A stretch of DNA of 36,359 nt from Myxococcales bacterium (GTDB lineage Bacteria > Myxococcota_A > Polyangia > Fen-1088), in assembly GCA_003158395.1 (NCBI GenBank), contig PMIX01000179.1, positions 2,777 through 39,135 on the forward strand. The letters are read 5' to 3'. Of the stretch, positions 1 through 8,975 are shown piece by piece. A program made the position numbers and the translations under genes. The first letter of the stretch is position 1. Every line of letters begins with the position of its first letter. The notes below the pieces were generated by a model. The model saw nothing but the letters and a program-made list of their open reading frames with translations, was not told where the DNA came from and ran no database searches.

Positions 1-167
1 GCCTCGGCGAAGCTCTGCCTGTTGGTCACATCCCACCCAAGCGCCTCGAACAGCGGGTCGATGAACTCCGTGCGAACCTGGGCCTCGTTATAGGTGGACC
101 GAAGATACGATTCCTTGTTCTGGTCGAACTTCGCAACCAGCGCCTTGATCGCGTCGAGGGTATCCAT
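1..167 (-). CDS. Probable type IIG restriction-modification enzyme, N-terminal 55 residues only (runs off left edge)
   Basis: The reverse strand reads from ATG at 167 (preceded by GGAAAGGA, a good ribosome binding site) without a stop to base 1. The peptide starts MDTLDAIKALVAKFD and then has a YNEAQVRTEFIDPLFEALGW block. That block is characteristic of the N-terminal nuclease region (HsdR_N-like) of large Eco57I-type enzymes that join endonuclease and adenine methylase in one chain. The family is usually around 900-1100 residues, so nearly all of the gene lies outside. It is transcribed in the same direction as, and 115 bp after, the toxin gene. The methylase motifs cannot be seen here, so a lone nuclease or a type I-related subunit is possible. 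Confidence 0.72.
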   Translation of the reverse strand, partial: MDTLDAIKALVAKFDQNKESYLRSTYNEAQVRTEFIDPLFEALGWDVTNRQSFAE

Positions 168-282
168 TGGGTCCTTTCCGCCGGTGCCCGCGCCGTCTGG
201 CGCGACTGCGCGTACCCTACCAGGGCAGCCGACGCCGGAAAAGCGACCACGTCGGCCCTCAAACCGAACACCGGGCTCCCAA

Positions 283-741
283 TCACGGCCTGATGCGCTT
301 GACCGGGCTGAATCTCTTCCCAGCCGACTCGAACACCGACACGTCACCATCCAGCGAAATTCTGGCTATGAACGGCACCTCGAACCGCCGGAGTGCGCGC
401 TTCATGGCAGGCAGCGCCGTGACAATCGCGCTCGCCATCTGGGGCCCCGTGAGGTCGCTGCGGCCAAGAAAGAAAGCGGCCACGCCAGCCTCGGTGAGGG
501 CCATCCTCTCGACCTCGTTCAATCGGATTCGATCATCCTTGCTGACGACGACCCATCTCTTGCGCCCGACAGCCCCGAGCCACTCGACGTCAGCGGCGTC
601 CTTGGCGAAATGGGCGTCGTGTGCTTCGACGATTTCGCCCCGGACGCGAAGAGCATCGGCCACCAAGCGGCTGCCCATCGATCGGTCCAGGAAGAAGACC
701 CACGGTTCAGGCAGCAGCCGGGAGCGCGCAGCGGATGGCAT
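283..741 (-). CDS. PIN-like toxin, VapC45 / DUF5615 (Mut7-C)-type
   Basis: This 152-residue protein has the layout of a PIN-like ribonuclease toxin. An early aspartate sits in FFLDRSMGSR. A central segment DVEWLGAVGRKRWVVVSKDD follows, with two acidic positions around a tryptophan, which is the usual core of DUF5615/VapC45 proteins. The C-terminal part (VPFIARISLDG) is beta-rich. The ATG at 741 lies inside the end of the upstream antitoxin gene (35-nt overlap), which fits translational coupling; a later non-ATG start cannot be excluded. Pairing with a DUF433 protein is the known arrangement of Mycobacterium tuberculosis VapB45-VapC45. RNase activity and its target are inferred. Confidence 0.7.
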   Translation of the reverse strand: MPSAARSRLLPEPWVFFLDRSMGSRLVADALRVRGEIVEAHDAHFAKDAADVEWLGAVGRKRWVVVSKDDRIRLNEVERMALTEAGVAAFFLGRSDLTGPQMASAIVTALPAMKRALRRFEVPFIARISLDGDVSVFESAGKRFSPVKRIRP

Positions 742-1450
742 CGGTCACTTGTTCGAGGGTGATGCCGTAGTCGGAAGCGATGGACTGCAAAGGCTCGCCC
801 GCTTTCAGGCGGCTAACCACTGTGCTGGCGGGAATGCCGGTCTTGGCCAGAATAGGCCGACCGAACGAGATCCGCGGGTCAACCACGATGGACTTAGGTT
901 CGTCGGCGTCCCCGCTGCACACGAACGGAAACAGGCGAGCGGCAAGGCCATCGACATCGTGCTCGACACGCCGAAGAGAAGCCTGAAGGGCCACCCTGAT
1001 CGCAACCTGTCCGTCCTGGGAGACGTTGAGCAACTTGCCCAGCTCATCTACGAACAGGTCGACGCCATCCGTCTCGAACCGCGCGGTAATGAGCGGGTGC
1101 GGCTGTGCCAGCCTCTTCTGCACGAATCTGAGCGCCTTGCGCACTCTCTGCAGCGGCACTCCGTGATGGCGGCGAATCGCCCCGAGAACATGGGCCTCGA
1201 CGAGGTTCTGAAACGAAAGAAGGCGCGAGCCGGAAGGCAACAAGATGACCGGCTCAGCGTGCACCGTAGCGGCAGTACGGCCTCTGACCCACGTCGCCAG
1301 CGTGGTCACTGGAACGCGGACATACTGCGCCGCTTCCGCGATCGAGTAGCGCGGCAATATCCTGGGGTCTTTGCCCCCGTAGATGTCGATGATCCGGCCC
1401 ACGCCCAGAGCGTACCACAGGACAGCCTGGCGGCCGCGACCAACTGGCAT
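707..1450 (-). CDS. DUF433 antitoxin with N-terminal MerR-like helix-turn-helix (VapB45-type)
   Basis: This 247-residue protein has two recognisable ends. Residues about 30-60 (LPRYSIAEAAQYVRVPVTTL) look like a helix-turn-helix of the MerR/excisionase type. The last 60 residues (IVVDPRISFGRPILAKTGIP, then LKAGEPLQSIASDYGI) are a DUF433 domain, with its typical 'GxPxIxGTxIP'-like segment and second helix-turn-helix. The combination is that of VapB45 antitoxins, which bind the toxin and repress their own promoter. It overlaps the toxin gene by 35 nt. The chosen ATG at 1450 has no clear ribosome binding site; a GTG at 1402 (VGRIIDIYGG) is an alternative start that fits the family better. Confidence 0.72.
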   Translation of the reverse strand: MPVGRGRQAVLWYALGVGRIIDIYGGKDPRILPRYSIAEAAQYVRVPVTTLATWVRGRTAATVHAEPVILLPSGSRLLSFQNLVEAHVLGAIRRHHGVPLQRVRKALRFVQKRLAQPHPLITARFETDGVDLFVDELGKLLNVSQDGQVAIRVALQASLRRVEHDVDGLAARLFPFVCSGDADEPKSIVVDPRISFGRPILAKTGIPASTVVSRLKAGEPLQSIASDYGITLEQVTDAIRCALPAAA

Positions 1451-1486
1451 GGCGAACTTGGAGCCACAGCTTGCCTGAAAGGATCC

Positions 1487-1780
1487 TCAAACGGTCGTTG
1501 CGCGTACGATGTGGCCGCCCCTGTCGGGCACGGAGCCTCCCCGGCCTGCAAAGTAGCGCTCCCGGATCAACGCCGGGCCGAGATCTTCGATCTCGCCAAA
1601 GCCGAGCGCCGTGAGTCTGGCGTGGAGCACGTCGGTTTCAAAATGGCTCTTGAACGTCTCACCCAGGGATGCGACCCGCGCGGCAAGCGCCTCTTGGGCG
1701 GAGTCGTCGTCATCCTGGTCGGGATCCGAGGCCTGGGTATTGCTGTACTTGGTGGACGGCGCGATGGGCAGCCGCCCCAA
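1487..1780 (-). pseudogene. C-terminal remnant of a TIGR00027-type SAM-dependent methyltransferase
   Basis: The readable 97 residues end with LGFGEIEDLGPALIRERYFA and then GRGGSVPDRGGHIVRA. That is the signature C-terminus of the leucine carboxyl methyltransferase-like TIGR00027 family, whose members usually have about 270-300 residues. The SAM-binding two thirds are absent: upstream of the fragment there are only about 50 bases before the end of the next gene. I read this as a deletion remnant, not a functional enzyme. Whether the fragment is still translated cannot be told; its ATG at 1780 has no evident ribosome binding site. It marks a likely recombination boundary between the lipid operon and the toxin-antitoxin/restriction genes. 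Confidence 0.68.
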
Positions 1781-1832
1781 AGGCCGTGCGGCTTGGCTGT
1801 CCTGGCTGCATGCCTGCCCTCGGTGTTCTCAG

Positions 1833-2837
1833 CTACTTCGCGAACGCACCTTTGCCTAGCGCGTTCTCCCGAATATATCGAATCGTGTCGAAAATGGTAT
1901 CGCTGGCCTCGCGTGGGGCGAAGCCCAGCTCACTCCGGGCTTTCGTGCTGTCGAAGTACCAGAAGTAGGTGGCCATGTCGACGCTGGCCGGCTCGATCGG
2001 GCTTGTGCGGCCGACCGCCTTGAAGAGAGCCGACTGCACCTTCGCGGCCATCACGGGCCAGCGGCCGCGTGCCTTCAGACGCGGGTGGTACTCCTTGCTC
2101 GCCCGCTCGATGCGGTCGAAATACTCGGCGAAAGTCATGTTGTGACCGCCCAGCAAGTAGCGCTCGCCGGGACGGCCCTTGTCCATGGCCACCGGAATGA
2201 TGGCGGCCACGTCGCGTGCGTCCACGAAATTGATCCCACCCGGGGGCACGACCTTCACGTCGCCGGCGAGGAAGGACAACACGTCACGCGTGGATCCCAT
2301 GCGCACGTCGCCCGGGCCGAGAAGCAGGCTCGGGTTCACCATGACCAGCTCGATGCGGTCCCCGCAGATGCGCCGAGCCGTCTGCTCCTGGTAGAGCTTG
2401 CTTGCGTAGTAGGGCCAGCGGGAAATGAGATCCAGGGGCGTGGGCGAGTCCTCGTCAGGCATCTCGTCCGCGCGTTTGGAAACCGCGATGGTGCCGCTGG
2501 TGGAAACCATCAGGATCCGCTTGACCCCGGCCTGGAGCGCAGCTTCACACATCAGGCGCGTGCCCTGCACGTGAACCTCGAACATGCGGTGGCTGTCTGC
2601 AGGCTTGCGCGAAACGAAGCCGGCCAAGTGGTACACCTGGGTCACGCCCTCCAGCGCACGCGCCACATCGGCGGGGGTCAGGATCGATCCGACCTGCACT
2701 TCGACGCCGAGGCTGGAAAACTCCGGAGCAGGAGCCACGGCCAGCACCCGGAGCTGCGCGGGCGGGAGCCGCTGGCACAGCCCCGCCACCAAAGGCGAAC
2801 CCAGAAACCCAGGGGCGCCCGTGACCAGGATCGTCAT
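1833..2837 (-). CDS. Extended SDR: NAD(P)-dependent epimerase/dehydratase, dihydroflavonol-reductase/3-beta-HSD-like
   Basis: This is a 334-residue Rossmann enzyme. The nucleotide-binding motif is G7-x-x-G10-x-x-G13 (VTGAPGFLG), and VYHLAG follows at about 68-73. The catalytic set is a serine at about 112-114 and Y143-x-x-x-K147 (YYASK). Length and motifs match extended SDRs acting on 2-alkyl-3-oxo acids, sterols or flavanonols. Its ATG overlaps the stop of the upstream 1496-residue megaenzyme by 4 nt (ATGA), so it is translationally coupled and should act in the same lipid pathway, probably reducing or oxidising a carbonyl on a long-chain intermediate. The substrate is not deducible from sequence. 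It is the last intact gene of the operon. Confidence 0.85.
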   Translation of the reverse strand: MTILVTGAPGFLGSPLVAGLCQRLPPAQLRVLAVAPAPEFSSLGVEVQVGSILTPADVARALEGVTQVYHLAGFVSRKPADSHRMFEVHVQGTRLMCEAALQAGVKRILMVSTSGTIAVSKRADEMPDEDSPTPLDLISRWPYYASKLYQEQTARRICGDRIELVMVNPSLLLGPGDVRMGSTRDVLSFLAGDVKVVPPGGINFVDARDVAAIIPVAMDKGRPGERYLLGGHNMTFAEYFDRIERASKEYHPRLKARGRWPVMAAKVQSALFKAVGRTSPIEPASVDMATYFWYFDSTKARSELGFAPREASDTIFDTIRYIRENALGKGAFAK

Positions 2838-5800
2838 GGGTTCGTCCTGCGCTGACCGACAACCTGAGCTTCGGCGCCCTCAACCGGTCGCAACAGGGAG
2901 ACCAGCGGCCCCAGTTCCTCGCCCGTCCACGCAGCCCGCACGCTGGCCCGGTCGAAGCGCGTGGTCACGCCGTCGCGCAGATTCTCGACGATCTTCTGGG
3001 TCAGGGCCGAGCTCAGACGCCATGATTCCTTGTCTGACAAGCCATGGGTCAGCTCGCGCAAGAAATCGATGGATAGGAAAGGCCCAAAGCGGACCTCTAG
3101 ATCGCGCTTCTTGGGGATGGTGGCGCCCACGGGCAACGCCTCGTGGGCGCCGTGAATGTAGGCGGGCAGGATGCCCACCTCGGCGCGCAGGGCGAGGTAG
3201 CCCAGGCTGGGCAGGAAATCCGCCATAACGCCACTGCGCGCCCGCGTGCCCTCCGGGAACAGCATCAGGCTGCGGCCACGGCGAAGAACCCCCTCTGCGA
3301 TGGCCAGCGATTTGCGGACCGAGCCGCTTCGTTCCATGGGAACCAGATTGGTCAGGTTGGCAAAGTAGGCGCGGCGCCACCGATTGGAGAAGAAATAGTC
3401 GGCCGCGGCCAGAGACGCTAGATCGCGGCCAGCATCGCCCAGCGCGACCTTCACCGCGCCCATGTCAAGGTGCGACGAATGGTTGGCGGCCACGATGAAA
3501 TGCGTGTGCTGCGGGACATGGCCTTGCCCCCGCACCTTGGTCTGCAAGGCCCGCGTGTAGAAAAGTTTCTGCGCAGCCGCCAATCCGCGCTTGCCCAGAC
3601 GCTGAAGCGGAGCCGGCAACTTGAGGTCGCCTTCCTGGTGGTGCTGGAAACTGTCGGGCCGGCGCGGCTCGCGCTTCTCCAGGGCTGGGTTGTGCCGCTT
3701 GCCGGTGGCCAGGTCGTAGAGCGCGGCCACGTTCGCTGCGCCAGCAAACACAACACCCTCTGGTATGTGCACGCCGGCGGCCTCCAGCGCGGCGGCGAGC
3801 TCGGTGAAGGTCAAGCTATCGAAGCCCAGCTCGTCGACCCGGCTCTGCATGTGGATCTCGTAGGGCGCCTTGCCACAAGCATTGGCCACGATCTCGAAGA
3901 ACCAGCCCACCCCGGTCTCGGAGGCGTGCGGCTCTGCATTCTGCTGGCTCTCGCTCTTGCTCTTCTGGTGACGGCGGCGCAACTCATCCGCCACTTCGCG
4001 CCGCTTGATCTTGCGCGAGGTGGTTCGCGGCAGATCCCCATCCCAGAATTCCAGCGTACGCACGCGCTTCCAGAAGGGCAACCCGGTCGCCACCTCACGG
4101 AAGTGCGCCTCAATCTTGGCCTGCACCTCGGCCCGCGAGAGTCCCGGCTCGTAGTCGAAATTGGGGACTGCCGCGCAGGCCACGTGCTCGGCGACGCCAT
4201 CGGGCAACCCGACCACCGAGAGCTCCTTGACGAAGGGTGAGTTGCGGTAGAGATCCTCGACCTCGTCGGGGTAGACGTTCTTGCCATTGCTGTCGATTAT
4301 GACGTCTTTGGACCGGCCCACGATAAAGAGATTGCCGTCCTCATCGAAGCGCCCCAGATCGCCGGTGTGGAACCAACCGTCGCGAATGGCCTGCGCCGTG
4401 GCTTCTGGGTTTTCCCAGTAGCCGGCCATGACGTTGCGACCGCGCGCAATCACTTCGCCCACGCCCGAGGCATCGGGGTTTTCGATCTTGACCTCGACTC
4501 CGGGGAGCGGCTGGCCCACCGAGCCAAGAACAGGCTTCTTCTTGGGCGTGGTTACCGAGAGGACCGGCGCGGTCTCGGTCAGGCCATAGCCTTCGAAGAA
4601 GTCGAAACCCATGCCGTAGAAGGTCTTGAGCACCTCGGGCGGCAACGACGAACCCCCGCTGATCATGTAGCGCACCCGGCTGCCAAACCCTTTGTGCACA
4701 GGGAAGAAGACAAACATGCCCAGATCAATTCCGGTGCGCGAGCGCAGCTCAAAATTGGCCCGCGTGAGCGCGTTGACCAGCGATTCCAGGGTCGAGGAGC
4801 GATCGGAAAACTTCTGCAGGACTCGGCGGCGCAGCGTCTCCCACACCGCCGGAACGCCCACGATGGCGGTGATCTTGCCAGTCTTGAGCACGGCGCTGAT
4901 GGCATCGCCGGTCAGCTCCTGCAAGTAAGTGATGCGTGCCCCGCGCGCGAGCGGGACCAGGAGCCCGGTCGAGAACTCGAAGGTATGGTGCAAGGGCAGG
5001 ACGGACAACATCCCGTCGGTGGGGCCCAGATCGAAGGTGCGCAGCAACTCGGACACCATGAAGGTGAAGTTCCGATGGGTCAGCATCACCCCTTTGGGGT
5101 TCCCGGTGGTGCCCGAGGTGAAAATGAGCGAGGCCACCGTATCGGGACTGTGCTTGCTGTGCAGTGCGCGTTTGCGCTCTTCTTCAACCGCCAGCGGCTG
5201 CAAGGCAAACACCGTCCCGAAGGGCCAGAGCCGCGTGGGCAAGCCTTCTCTCGCCAGGGCAGCGGCCAGATCGGAACGCTTTTCCAACAAATCCTCGCCG
5301 ATGATCAGGCCCACCGCGCCCGAGGCGCGCGCGATGTTCACCAACTCGGCCGCGGTCGAATCGTGCGCCACCGGCACCACCGTACCGCCGGCCTTCAAGA
5401 CGCCGAAGAAAGCCATGGACCACTCGGGCGCGTTCTTGGCGTAGAGGATCACGCGATCGCCGAGCCGGAGATTCTCGCCCACCAGAAAGGCGCCCGCGCG
5501 GGTAGCCAGTTCTTGCAGGTTCTGGTAGCTGTACGACTCCTCCTGCTTGCCCCGTTCCATGCGCAGGGCCACGCGGGTGGCGTGCAGCTTGGTGGTGGTG
5601 TCGAACAGTTCCAAGAGGTCGTGATAGGCGTACACGCTCTTGGGTTTGGCTGCGTAGGTCTCGTCCAGCTCGGGCAAGACCCACTTCTGCAGTCCGGGAA
5701 AGTGGATGTTCAGGAAGTAGTCGTACCAGTCAATGGTCTCGGGCGACCAGGGCAGCAGGGCGCGGTCCTCGGGGAGCAGTCGGTCACGCAAGGCGCGAAT

Positions 5801-7324
5801 GTGGTCGGCGCGCAAGATGTACGCGTTGTCCAAGATGAAGGGCCGGAACAGGTCGATGTTGTCGCCCGCCTCCTTGGTTACGCGCTTGACCTCGTCGACC
5901 TTCTTTTTGACCCGGTCAACCAATTCGCCAAAGCGGCCCCCAGCCCAGCGCGGTCGCACACGGTCCAGGGTTTTGGACGCGCGCTCGGCCACGCGGTTAA
6001 CCAAGGGCAACGACTTCCTATCGTACTCCTCGTAGCTCACCGGCCGGAACTCCATACGCGCGGCCAGTTGATTAAGAAACTTGTTGCCCACCTCCTTGTC
6101 CTGGAAACGCCTTCGTTTGTACAGCCCGGTGAGCGTGGTCACCCGTCCGATGTACGAGGGGTTGAGGTCGCCGGCCGCCAACTGGTGCACCAGGGCCGGC
6201 TCCTCCACGCAGGCCTGGGCCGCCACCATCAGCATGGCAGCCGCGATGTAGTCGACCGGCACCACGTCGAGGATGAGCGACTCGGACACGGGCAAGAGGT
6301 TCTGGCCTTTGAGTGCCAGGTACACCAGAGGCGCCGAGGTGGTGAAACCCTCGTTCCAGCCCGGGAACGGGTACTCCAGCGCGCTTTCCACGATCGCCGG
6401 TCGTACGATGGAGCGCGCTATGTCGGTCTCGCGCGCCACCAGTTGCTCGGCCATGCTCTTGGTGTAGGTGTAGATGTTGGGCCAGCCCCAATCCTGGGCG
6501 CGCGCGACGCCCCTCTCGGTGAGCTCCGCCCGCACCCAGTCCTTGCGCTCACGCGCCACCGCCAGCTTGAGCGTGGCCTCGTCGTCGGGATCGCGGTGCT
6601 GCTCCAGCAGCGCATCGCGGGCCCTTTGGCGCAGCCGCGCGACGACCTGCGCGTCGTCCGCTTGGGCCCGCACCTCGGCTGCGATGCGGCCGCAGTCGGC
6701 GATCTCTTGCTCGACAACAAAGCGCGTCCCGGCCAACTCCCCCCGGCGTGGGAAATAGCCGTCCGGCGGCTCGCTCTCCCAGACGTTTCCGCTGCGGTTG
6801 CCGGCCACGAAGCAGGTGCTGGTATGAATCAGTGCGGGCCGCCGCATGCGCTTGACGAAAGCGATCACGTTCTTGGTTCCCTGCACGTTGGTGCGTAGGG
6901 CCGACTCCAGGGGCGGGTTGAACGTCACCTTGCCTGACGAGTTGATGACCACACTGACATCGGCCGCCACCTGCGCCGCCTGCTCCTCGGACAGACCCAG
7001 GTTGTCCTCGGTGATGTCGCCGTCGACGACCCGAATCTTGCGACTCAGGAACTCGCGCAGGCCCTCCGCGCCGCCGAATCTCTCGCGCAAGGGATCGAAA
7101 GTTGGCGAGGGCACCACATGGTCCCAGAAACGCTTCTCGCTGGAGGTGCCGGTTCCCCGCCGCACCATCACGTACACCCGGCCGATGTCGGGAAAGCGGT
7201 GGAGCAGCATGCTTATCAGCACTTTGCCGAGAAAGCCCGTGCCGCCCAGAAGGAAGACGTTTCGCCCCCGGTAGATCTCGCGCGGCGAAAGAACGGAGTT
7301 GGTCTTGTCTACAGGCGGATGCAT
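2834..7324 (-). CDS. Multidomain lipid synthase: fatty acyl reductase + acyl-AMP ligase + acyl carrier + PlsC acyltransferase (ElbD-like)
   Basis: One 1496-residue chain joins four enzymes. Residues 20-560 are an alcohol-forming fatty acyl reductase/thioester reductase: G27-G-T-G-F-L-G33, catalytic Y285-x-x-x-K289, then a FAR-C-like part. Residues about 580-1110 are an adenylation domain of long-chain acyl-CoA synthetase type: TSGTTGNPKG at about 735, EGYGLTETAP at about 908, the KNVYP hinge at about 1014. Residues 1130-1200 are a carrier domain with DELGFDSL and phosphopantetheine Ser1170. Residues 1225-1450 are a PlsC acyltransferase: N1281-H-S-S-H-L-D1287 and F1356-PEGTR. The layout resembles, from memory, myxobacterial ElbD, required for ether lipids; that would imply making a fatty alcohol and acylating a glycerol-type acceptor. 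It begins 10 bp after the LarA-like gene and overlaps the SDR. Confidence 0.88.
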   Translation of the reverse strand: MHPPVDKTNSVLSPREIYRGRNVFLLGGTGFLGKVLISMLLHRFPDIGRVYVMVRRGTGTSSEKRFWDHVVPSPTFDPLRERFGGAEGLREFLSRKIRVVDGDITEDNLGLSEEQAAQVAADVSVVINSSGKVTFNPPLESALRTNVQGTKNVIAFVKRMRRPALIHTSTCFVAGNRSGNVWESEPPDGYFPRRGELAGTRFVVEQEIADCGRIAAEVRAQADDAQVVARLRQRARDALLEQHRDPDDEATLKLAVARERKDWVRAELTERGVARAQDWGWPNIYTYTKSMAEQLVARETDIARSIVRPAIVESALEYPFPGWNEGFTTSAPLVYLALKGQNLLPVSESLILDVVPVDYIAAAMLMVAAQACVEEPALVHQLAAGDLNPSYIGRVTTLTGLYKRRRFQDKEVGNKFLNQLAARMEFRPVSYEEYDRKSLPLVNRVAERASKTLDRVRPRWAGGRFGELVDRVKKKVDEVKRVTKEAGDNIDLFRPFILDNAYILRADHIRALRDRLLPEDRALLPWSPETIDWYDYFLNIHFPGLQKWVLPELDETYAAKPKSVYAYHDLLELFDTTTKLHATRVALRMERGKQEESYSYQNLQELATRAGAFLVGENLRLGDRVILYAKNAPEWSMAFFGVLKAGGTVVPVAHDSTAAELVNIARASGAVGLIIGEDLLEKRSDLAAALAREGLPTRLWPFGTVFALQPLAVEEERKRALHSKHSPDTVASLIFTSGTTGNPKGVMLTHRNFTFMVSELLRTFDLGPTDGMLSVLPLHHTFEFSTGLLVPLARGARITYLQELTGDAISAVLKTGKITAIVGVPAVWETLRRRVLQKFSDRSSTLESLVNALTRANFELRSRTGIDLGMFVFFPVHKGFGSRVRYMISGGSSLPPEVLKTFYGMGFDFFEGYGLTETAPVLSVTTPKKKPVLGSVGQPLPGVEVKIENPDASGVGEVIARGRNVMAGYWENPEATAQAIRDGWFHTGDLGRFDEDGNLFIVGRSKDVIIDSNGKNVYPDEVEDLYRNSPFVKELSVVGLPDGVAEHVACAAVPNFDYEPGLSRAEVQAKIEAHFREVATGLPFWKRVRTLEFWDGDLPRTTSRKIKRREVADELRRRHQKSKSESQQNAEPHASETGVGWFFEIVANACGKAPYEIHMQSRVDELGFDSLTFTELAAALEAAGVHIPEGVVFAGAANVAALYDLATGKRHNPALEKREPRRPDSFQHHQEGDLKLPAPLQRLGKRGLAAAQKLFYTRALQTKVRGQGHVPQHTHFIVAANHSSHLDMGAVKVALGDAGRDLASLAAADYFFSNRWRRAYFANLTNLVPMERSGSVRKSLAIAEGVLRRGRSLMLFPEGTRARSGVMADFLPSLGYLALRAEVGILPAYIHGAHEALPVGATIPKKRDLEVRFGPFLSIDFLRELTHGLSDKESWRLSSALTQKIVENLRDGVTTRFDRASVRAAWTGEELGPLVSLLRPVEGAEAQVVGQRRTNP

Positions 7325-7334
7325 CGGCTTGCGG

Positions 7335-8963
7335 CTATTCCACGTCGGCCATCACGATGGGCGGCCATTTCATCAGGGTCATTGACGCTGACGGGCCGAC
7401 GAATGATCGCGCCATGGCAATGGCTTCGGTCAGCGACTCGGCCCGATCCCAACCCAGCGTGGCAGGCACATGTGCGTTCTTCGCACCCGCCGCGATCACC
7501 TTGCCCACGTGCTGACGACCAGCCTCTCCCCAGTACCACATGAAAAAGGGATGCGTGCCGTGGTAGGCGTAACCGCGCCGGTACATCTCGACGTAGCTCG
7601 GGTTGCGCGCGAACTCCTCTTCGTACTTGGCACGCAGCTGGTGTGAATCGCGCGTCTCAGGCAACAGCCGATTGAAGAACTCAATGTAGCTCGGGTGGTA
7701 CTCGGGATCGAAGTCGTCATAGCAGGGGTGACACAGGATCAGCGCTCCGCCTTTTCTCAGGACCGGCTGGCCCCGGTAGAAATGGTGGAAGTATCCCAAC
7801 GCCATCACCTGCAGCAGAATGGGATTGAGGATCGAGTTGACGTTGTAGGGCGAAATGAAGGGTATGGGGAAGATGACGATGTCGCTCTGGCCCTTGACCT
7901 TGACCAGATACTGCTCGTTGAGCTTGGCCACGATGCGCTCATGTACCGGATCGGCCTTGCCGGCGAAGCAGGCGATCAATTGGTAGGGCGCCGGGATGGC
8001 GTTGAACATCTTGCGCTTGGCCACCTCCGGCATCTTGGACAGAGCCAGGCGCAAGGTTTCGGCCTTCAAGCGATCGAACTCGGAAAACTCGTCCTCGTTT
8101 CTGCCCAGGAAGGCCAGCGGTGAGGAGAACATCCGGTTGTTGAGCGCAGTCTCGATGTGAAAGACGTTCATGTGCTGATCGACGATCGCGCCCATGCGGG
8201 CCAGTTTGGTCGCTAGCATCGAACGGGGCGGGTCCATCAGACTGTCGCAGGCCGCGATGGTGTCGGGCTCGTGGTGGACGCGGACGCTCTCGTAGTCGCA
8301 CAGCCCAACCGCGACCGACTTGTGGCCCCCGTCCATGGGCACCAAGGTCACATTCAGGTAGATGACCAGATCGCTCTCCACGCAGCGACGGCTGATATTG
8401 ACCGGCTCACCCTGGGCGGTCTTGCCCAAAGGGACGAAGCCGTCCGGATCCTCGGCGTCGAGGTTGTAGTAGCGGTCAGGGTAGAAGGCATCGTAGATCT
8501 TCTTGCCCGCCATGCGCTTCATCTCCGCCGGGGTCATGCGCCGATGCGCCGAGCCGAGCGCGATGATGATGTGCACGTCGTCGACCCCGTTCGCGTCGAG
8601 GATCTCGATGAGAATCTCGAGCATGGTCTGCCGGATGTCGGGCGTGGTCATGGGCGGCAAGGGCAAACTAATGTCGTCCACCGCGATGGTCACGCGCATG
8701 CCGGGCGAAAGCTGGGCATACAGCGGCTCGCTGTCGAGCGGATGGTTGATCGCGTAGCGGATAGCGGCGCCGGGATTGGCCAGGCCCTCGATGGGCGGCT
8801 TGGCGTAGATGACCCGCGTACCGATGGGTAGGTCCTCGCAGAGGAGGTCGGTGCCCGAGAATATGATCCGGGGCGCAGAGTTGTTGTCGATGTAGACGAC
8901 TTGATCGTCTTCCTTGTGGCGGGGCACCGGCCCGCGCAGCGGCTTCGCTTCGCGCTTGGTCAT
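7335..8963 (-). CDS. LarA-like / DUF2088 protein (lactate racemase fold)
   Basis: This 542-residue protein carries marks of the nickel-dependent lactate racemase superfamily. D96-D97 lie in IAVDDISLPLPPM. H140 lies in ALGSAHRRMT, corresponding to the GTHRPxT motif of LarA. D211-G-G-H-K215 followed by SVAVGL corresponds to the GGRK lysine segment that anchors the nickel-pincer cofactor. LarA itself has about 420-430 residues; the extra length here is mostly C-terminal and Tyr/Trp-rich. GAGG in the 12-bp gap after the HAD gene is the ribosome binding site. No larB, larC or larE maturation gene is in view. Its place between a phosphatase and a reductase/acyltransferase suggests hydroxy-acid or lipid intermediate chemistry (inference). 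Confidence 0.75.
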   Translation of the reverse strand: MTKREAKPLRGPVPRHKEDDQVVYIDNNSAPRIIFSGTDLLCEDLPIGTRVIYAKPPIEGLANPGAAIRYAINHPLDSEPLYAQLSPGMRVTIAVDDISLPLPPMTTPDIRQTMLEILIEILDANGVDDVHIIIALGSAHRRMTPAEMKRMAGKKIYDAFYPDRYYNLDAEDPDGFVPLGKTAQGEPVNISRRCVESDLVIYLNVTLVPMDGGHKSVAVGLCDYESVRVHHEPDTIAACDSLMDPPRSMLATKLARMGAIVDQHMNVFHIETALNNRMFSSPLAFLGRNEDEFSEFDRLKAETLRLALSKMPEVAKRKMFNAIPAPYQLIACFAGKADPVHERIVAKLNEQYLVKVKGQSDIVIFPIPFISPYNVNSILNPILLQVMALGYFHHFYRGQPVLRKGGALILCHPCYDDFDPEYHPSYIEFFNRLLPETRDSHQLRAKYEEEFARNPSYVEMYRRGYAYHGTHPFFMWYWGEAGRQHVGKVIAAGAKNAHVPATLGWDRAESLTEAIAMARSFVGPSASMTLMKWPPIVMADVE

Positions 8964-8975
8964 CGGGGCCTCATG

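Noticed and set aside
167-2023. Plus-strand open frame of 618 residues across the toxin-antitoxin region
   Set aside because: Arg/Ala/Gly-rich translation without any family pattern; it is the complement of recognisable minus-strand genes and reflects high GC content.
4367-6898. Plus-strand open frame of 843 residues
   Set aside because: Antisense to the adenylation and reductase domains of the megaenzyme, whose motifs are unambiguous; the plus-strand product is His/Gln/Gly-rich and resembles nothing.
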